From assembly GCA_033816765.1 (NCBI GenBank), contig CM066287.1, forward strand, positions 5,952,001-6,016,000: a stretch of 64,000 nt of DNA, in the 5' to 3' direction. Each line of letters begins with the position of its first letter. The first letter of the stretch is position 1. The notes below the pieces were generated by a model. It was not told the origin of the DNA and did not search any database. It saw nothing but the letters and a program-made list of their open reading frames with translations. Positions 62,401 through 64,000 of the stretch are shown here, one piece after another. This DNA is from Nothopassalora personata (taxonomy: Eukaryota > Ascomycota > Dothideomycetes > Mycosphaerellales > Mycosphaerellaceae). The translations under genes were made by a program, and so were the position numbers.

Positions 62401-63313
62401 GCAACTTGTCTCTCCCTTCAATAGCCTCGGGAGGCAGAGGATAATCCGCAAACGGCGTATCATCCCAAAGCGGCTCAGCGCCAGTCGTATCAACATGCCG
62501 CTTCCCATCTGTACCAAACGCAACCAGCATATCCATATTATTCAACGGCGGCACTGGCTTGCTCGTAGGGTTACTGGGCACGTCCGTCAAGCTCGCAGAA
62601 CTCGTTTCCGGCACATCCTCAGGACTAAACACCGCCTCCGCACCACTATTATCGAACAGACTGACCCACAGCATCAGCTTCCTCCTCTCATTCTGCGCCA
62701 CCAGATTGTTCAGAAACTGCAAACTCGTGATGAGAAGTTTCTTGTACGCATTCACAATCCACTGCCACTTCTCTTCGTCGCCCGTTCCTGCATCCCCATC
62801 GTATCCTCTCGCCGTGACTCTCACGCAGCAGTTTATCAGCCGAAACACCTCAGCGTCCAGGCTATAGCTTGCCGCAAGATCCTGCACCCTCGCGCCAGTC
62901 GTTAACACGTTCCTCGCGATCCCCATTAAATCATTTATCCGCTCCAAATCTTTCCACAGGCCGGGGTAGTGGCTCGCAATCAGCGCACCACTCGTACTTT
63001 CGTAGTCCACTGAACTCGGATCCCAGATGGTGAAGCTCCTCCTTTCAAGACTCGGTATCGCAGCCTTGAGCAGGACGCAGAGTTCCGGCCAGAATTTCGT
63101 GTCGAGGCCTATCGCAGATCGAATAGAGACGTCTTGGGCGCATTTCTTGAGGATCTCTTTGCAGACTTTCTTGTCGAGGAAGTCGAGGGTCGTAGGGTTC
63201 ATGTAGGTGGAGGATTTGAAGTGGATGGTGTAGGGTGGAAGGACGAGGCGGATGTAGACTGCGTTGGCTTCGGCTTTCTTGTCGCGCGCATTATCGGAGG
63301 TGTCGCGCGCCAT
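59474..63313 (-). CDS. Ataxin-10/Ctr86-domain protein with HMG-box-like segment and acidic tract
   Basis: The single exon of 1279 residues starts at 63313 (MARDTSDNARDKKAEANAVYIRL). The C-terminal part at about 1060-1140 is the Ataxin-10 homology domain (FEWRNLKKLTVLVLSSLIWKNR, YGGLEALVGCCRPDEHNPYIREHAIMCLRFA). Upstream helical segments (LINDLMGIARNVLTTGA, LLITSLQFLNNLVAQNERRK, LLRELLIFVAAWDLREEELYFKF) fit the armadillo-like fold of that family. At about 300-375 an HMG-box-like stretch (GNGYAFYCKRAAAICKED, then WAELTDDDHEYWQGLYEDAI) interrupts it. At about 570-620 is a nearly pure Glu/Asp tract. The protein is more than twice as long as yeast Ctr86 (about 560) or human ATXN10 (about 475). Cellular role in fungi is unclear. 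Confidence 0.88.
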   Translation of the reverse strand: MARDTSDNARDKKAEANAVYIRLVLPPYTIHFKSSTYMNPTTLDFLDKKVCKEILKKCAQDVSIRSAIGLDTKFWPELCVLLKAAIPSLERRSFTIWDPSSVDYESTSGALIASHYPGLWKDLERINDLMGIARNVLTTGARVQDLAASYSLDAEVFRLINCCVRVTARGYDGDAGTGDEEKWQWIVNAYKKLLITSLQFLNNLVAQNERRKLMLWVSLFDNSGAEAVFSPEDVPETSSASLTDVPSNPTSKPVPPLNNMDMLVAFGTDGKRHVDTTGAEPLWDDTPFADYPLPPEAIEGRDKLQGNGYAFYCKRAAAICKEDYNIERKRDPTLAEMHLEMPRRWAELTDDDHEYWQGLYEDAIAKYRQDLAVYEAKMLAVTEQQPVLRSDVPVAQQTRQVERKIAMLEEQLAEKYRNESVEIKPLEPAIYSKDGHLTFDNQSLQSRPVVADDMRMLFTAEAGTKILESGKAELMKRLEGYEAPSEAEMPPPNTQRPMTEEAGLRDMMAAETRDVEGEVTQPVYADEVENPTEKTRSMSRMPPILHPSDPRLLEKQQPVAQNSHDPTGEAFEESEVEESEEEEEDEDEEDEPEEEGSEEEEEEDEEEEEEEEEDYPGSTEDGRGLLTDVPLILGPSEIEVLPMLIMSGIVPPPASTVAGSRLTKDETNALLNMHVVRTHLLLSQSNGRNLLRELLIFVAAWDLREEELYFKFMVKIMEAILRNGLMPYAYHAFRDRSRSKDIISPAQAVIMKLLTCIFRARGEAQKAAVVANTQAKNGAASHDAGKGKAPITMTAGAVHGPANQHRPVINLPHMPSRVDLHILNFIFTEFRQHIIPQTCALIFLQGQIHAGRASPEDFPLNLWDMERMYEGVYQYLEFFAVLTEEGVWKGILGEWEMASELVTLLRELEGCIPRMGAVVQSLPRRVENVQMASHHGAVRPPQRAMSADAAMMPGLRAPSPLPPMSPMPVPSAPVSTPASMPTAVPQQGAPVAIERPFDVDPSSPGIDSRLPPLPIHPPAAANGKQPLYEAETPLAYPNDHHPNNPPVPNTNIAPHHDQDEPSDFEWRNLKKLTVLVLSSLIWKNRTVQDQVRRYGGLEALVGCCRPDEHNPYIREHAIMCLRFAVEGCEENGRVIRSMAEGHPGRKKAPVAIEGGSITLSSVGTAIEDVPREVLDTQGYETFMDPKGQVGLRRKDVGMSGPSGPGPSHPQQQQAHAQNSAGVTKPRLSSTKLTAERAAELMSSALSSLPIGDKLVDKGKLEALSKLDRAFEKSERDRNG
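61465..61590. repeat. Purine/pyrimidine-biased triplet tract coding poly-acidic region
   Basis: The plus strand here is almost only C and T in irregular ctc/ctt triplets, coding Glu and Asp on the minus strand of the Ataxin-10 homologue. It is imperfect, so it is a low-complexity coding tract more than a clean microsatellite, but expansion or contraction by slippage is likely. Confidence 0.85.
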
Positions 63314-63636
63314 AGTGGCGGCGGTAGAAAGGGGGTGCGAGTCTGTCTAGGTGGGTGTACGAGGCAAGGACTGGACGTAGATGGAAATATAGACAGCTCG
63401 GAGACTGACCGGAGCATTTCAATCGCGCTTGGGTCACATGATGACATGAGATTGACAAATATATATATATATATATGTATATTGGAGAAGAGACTCTCCA
63501 TACGGGCAGTGAGGTCCATCGAAGAGCTTACTCTCGCGAGTATTAGCATTGTGTGGAGCTCGTAGAGTTGTTTGAGAAACATCTCTTCGGGCTCCTTAGA
63601 CTCTATGGCAGACCTTCATCATCTAGGACTACTATC
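63314..63636. other. Intergenic, promoter of the Ataxin-10 gene
   Basis: These 323 bases separate two minus-strand genes. An (AT)n run of 18 bases lies at 63459-63476. No other feature is visible. Confidence 0.55.
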
Positions 63637-64000
63637 CTATTGCTTGCTGCTCAGCACACTTTGTACAGCCTCGATAACCTTCGCATGCACATCCTTAGGC
63701 GCCGCAATTACACCCTTGTTCTCCTTCAGCGTCCTACCCAAGCTGAAATTCAGCCTCTTGCCCTCAATATCAGTGACCTGACCACCAGCCTCGCGAACGA
63801 TTAGATCTCCAGCCGCATGGTCCCAGATCTTCTCGACATAGTCCTTCTTCACAGGTAGTCGCAGGTAAAGATCTCCAGCACCTCTCGCGATCGAACCATA
63901 CTTGGCCTGCGAGTCCATTCTCACACTAGGCTTCGTGATCCCCAGCTTCTCGGCAATCTTTCCACTGTCACTTTGGTTGCTATGTGCGGCCTCGACGCTC
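63637..64000 (-). CDS. MET22: 3'(2'),5'-bisphosphate nucleotidase, C-terminal part (5' end outside the window)
   Basis: Met22/Hal2 removes the 3'-phosphate from PAP formed during sulfate assimilation, a lithium- and sodium-sensitive step that links it to salt tolerance. The frame is open to the right edge of the window (SVEAAHSNQSDSGKIAEKLGI), so the N-terminal part is missing. The inositol-monophosphatase-type C-terminal signature is complete: KIWDHAAGDLIVREAGGQVTD, preceded by MDSQAKYGSIARGAGDLYLRLPVKKDYVE. The protein ends at VLSSKQ, stop at 63637. The WDHAAG motif provides the metal-binding Asp. No intron occurs in the visible part. Confidence 0.95.
   Translation of the reverse strand, partial: SVEAAHSNQSDSGKIAEKLGITKPSVRMDSQAKYGSIARGAGDLYLRLPVKKDYVEKIWDHAAGDLIVREAGGQVTDIEGKRLNFSLGRTLKENKGVIAAPKDVHAKVIEAVQSVLSSKQ

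Overview
The window is nuclear DNA of a filamentous ascomycete. Coding regions are moderately GC-rich, introns are mostly 50-75 nt with GT(A/G)(A/C/T)GT donors, genes are dense on both strands, and the content is typical of Pezizomycotina: an AreA-type GATA factor, a kinesin-3 UncA, an AA11-like LPMO and a Zn2Cys6 regulator. I infer Dothideomycetes, perhaps the Mycosphaerella lineage, from the overall look; this is not proven from sequence. About 23 intact or window-truncated protein genes, three degenerate genes and several gene-poor stretches can be recognised. Where a start codon was ambiguous I chose the first in-frame ATG that fits the family; splice sites were read by eye. Layout. 1-14.4 kb holds conserved housekeeping genes: the 3' end of the nitrogen regulator areA, a dienelactone hydrolase, an MFS transporter, the tRNA methyltransferase TRM5, the kinesin Unc-104 and the mitochondrial SAM37/metaxin subunit. 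15.4-16.3 kb is the relic of a sugar transporter. 16.4-26.6 kb holds a WD40/coiled-coil protein, a TMEM115-like membrane protein, a LisH-WD40 protein of the TBL1/Sif2 type, an F-box protein and an alpha/beta hydrolase. 26.6-29.9 kb is gene-poor, with a frame-broken CCCH zinc-finger gene and a 28-bp tandem repeat. 30-37 kb has two low-complexity proteins of unknown function on either side of a Baeyer-Villiger monooxygenase pseudogene. 38.7-40.0 kb has the iron-sulfur protein NFU1 and a perfect 35-bp inverted repeat upstream of it. The most coherent block lies at 40.6-54.3 kb: myo-inositol oxygenase, an aldo-keto reductase, a sorbitol/xylitol-type dehydrogenase, a KduD-like SDR, an inositol 2-dehydrogenase-like enzyme and a Zn2Cys6 regulator, with only CENP-S/MHF1 and an AA11-like LPMO interposed. 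Read together they could carry inositol through glucuronate, gulonate and xylitol to xylulose, with a local regulator. This is an inference from gene families and proximity. 55.3-64 kb holds a nitrilase-family amidase, a TA-rich (possibly RIP-mutated) relic, an unusual run of four or five similar intron-like segments at 57.5-58.9 kb, an Ataxin-10/Ctr86 homologue with an acidic tract and an HMG-box-like segment, and the 3' end of the phosphatase MET22/HAL2. I saw no tRNA, rRNA, CRISPR array, intact transposon or virus-derived gene.
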